NCBI GenBank assembly: GCA_964583095.1
Contig: CAZOVB010000024.1
Coordinates: forward strand, 3,394-67,393
DNA length: 64,000 nt
Direction of reading: 5' to 3'
From: CAZOVB01 sp964583095
GTDB taxonomy: Bacteria > Planctomycetota > Phycisphaerae > SM23-33
A program made the translations under genes and the position numbers. The notes under the pieces were generated by a model. The model did no database searches and was not told the origin of the DNA. It worked only from the letters and a program-made list of their open reading frames with translations. Below are positions 63,368 to 64,000 of the stretch, in pieces (positions within the stretch are counted from its first letter, which is position 1; each line of letters begins with the position of its first letter).

Positions 63368-63552
63368 CTTGAAGACCCCATTCTTAAATTCTTACTATCT
63401 GTTCTTGACATGCATCGGTATTCTTGGTTTTTAGAAGCTCCTTCGATGCTCACGGATCTCGATATCGAGGCGGTGTTGGTAGACTCTGACCACATGTGTC
63501 TGTCTGATCCAGACGATGAATTTGCTACATTTGCTCTATGAGTTATTTTCAT
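63364..63552 (-). CDS. MKI-array protein 53, 62 aa
   Basis: MKITHRANVANSSSGSDRHM. ATGA overlaps. Confidence 0.8.
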   Translation of the reverse strand: MKITHRANVANSSSGSDRHMWSESTNTASISRSVSIEGASKNQEYRCMSRTDSKNLRMGSSR

Positions 63553-63752
63553 GGCAAGGGGATCTCATTCGGCGGATATTTAAGTGATCTGCTCATGCTT
63601 CTTGTGGACGCAGACTGTCTCGCTCTAACAGGTTCGCTCGTACATGATGACCTGCCGAAGGAATACAGCGTCTTCACGCCTGGTCTGTGCCAAGACTTTA
63701 CGCTTGAGATTACATGCATCAATTTCGAATTGGGGTGAGGGTTAAGTTTCAT
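63549..63752 (-). CDS. MKI-array protein 54, 67 aa
   Basis: MKLNPHPNSKLMHVISSVKS. ATGA overlaps. Confidence 0.75.
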   Translation of the reverse strand: MKLNPHPNSKLMHVISSVKSWHRPGVKTLYSFGRSSCTSEPVRARQSASTRSMSRSLKYPPNEIPLP

Positions 63753-63967
63753 CTTTTTGTCCTTGATGGATACTTGGATGAATGCTTGAGTATGCTTTCG
63801 AAGCCTGATTTGCTATGACATCTTATGGCGAAGTTCTCAGACCTTGTTTGAGAGTATAGTATGTGTCCTGTTTTGGTCTTAGACTTATGCGCAAAACGCT
63901 TTACCTCAGAGAATGTGTTCCACTGACTTGCTCCAGATTGCGATTTTGATTGTCTAATGATCTTCAT
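63749..63967 (-). CDS. MKI-array protein 55, 72 aa
   Basis: MKIIRQSKSQSGASQWNTFS. ATGA overlap with the next, partial member. Confidence 0.8.
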   Translation of the reverse strand: MKIIRQSKSQSGASQWNTFSEVKRFAHKSKTKTGHILYSQTRSENFAIRCHSKSGFESILKHSSKYPSRTKR

Positions 63968-64000
63968 CTCTTGCTTTTTGACCCAGCTTCCTGCTGTACA
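63964..64000 (-). CDS. Partial array member 56
   Basis: Only the C-terminal codons (V-Q-Q-E-A-G-S-K-S-K-R-stop) are in the window; the stop overlaps the ATG of protein 55. The array therefore continues to the right. Confidence 0.55.
   Translation of the reverse strand, partial: VQQEAGSKSKR

Noticed and set aside
53261..63738. Plus-strand ORFs across the array (Leu/Asp-rich frames such as 63538-63738)
   Set aside because: They are the antisense of the minus-strand array genes. They have no shared start, no SD and no coupling, while the minus-strand frames show a conserved N-terminus and ATGA overlaps.

Overview
The window looks like part of a very large, densely packed phage genome (or a phage-like plasmid) whose host is probably a planctomycete. 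I infer the host mainly from one gene, a type IV prepilin-like protein (19265-20068) with the N-terminal helix and C-terminal 'FADGH' motif typical of the large planctomycete/PVC prepilin families. Phage markers are an own sigma factor, a DUF932 protein, a ParB-like protein, a RadA-like ATPase, several HNH/endonuclease VII-type nucleases and a tRNA cluster. No virion structural gene is recognisable. Nearly everything is on the minus strand, so transcription runs from high to low coordinates; the only convincing plus-strand genes are a two-gene island at 17632-19043.

1-35 kb: small accessory genes, mostly 55-200 codons. Almost every gene or short operon has its own copy of one promoter, here called P: CCGG[C/T][G/C]ACAA, then 11 nt, then TATAWT, with a fixed 21-nt step from the first C of CCGG to the first T of the -10 box. 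In about 33 genes the -10 box sits exactly 4 nt before the ATG, so the mRNA should be leaderless. About 22 others have a 25-60 nt leader, often with a shared TTGTAAGAGC block and a Shine-Dalgarno (SD) sequence such as CGGAG. Many genes stop inside the next P copy. Between 23 and 35 kb are larger genes: DUF932, two ParB/DGQHR-like proteins, a macro-domain protein (29161-29751), a nicotinamidase/isochorismatase-fold hydrolase (31288-31767) and a WGR-PARP ADP-ribosyltransferase (33141-34490). Together they suggest an ADP-ribosylation module with writer, possible eraser and a route for nicotinamide.

35-51 kb: an SPFH protein with small membrane proteins, a sigma-70-family factor (38532-39458) that is the best candidate reader of P, a tRNA cluster of intact, interrupted and truncated genes mixed with HNH/PD-(D/E)XK nucleases (39.7-46.5 kb), two paralogous small proteins around a DUF6745-like protein, a RadA-like ATPase, and candidate small RNAs with their own promoter and terminators.

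51-64 kb: the most striking region. Fifty-six consecutive minus-strand reading frames of about 55-91 codons nearly all begin M-[K/N]-[I/L]-x-[N/R/H/Q]-[R/K/Q]. The rest of each is variable and rich in Ser, Arg and Asn. Most are joined by ATGA stop/start overlaps, and the array runs off the right edge. I know of no described family with this layout and assign no function.

All calls come from reading the sequence; no database search was possible.
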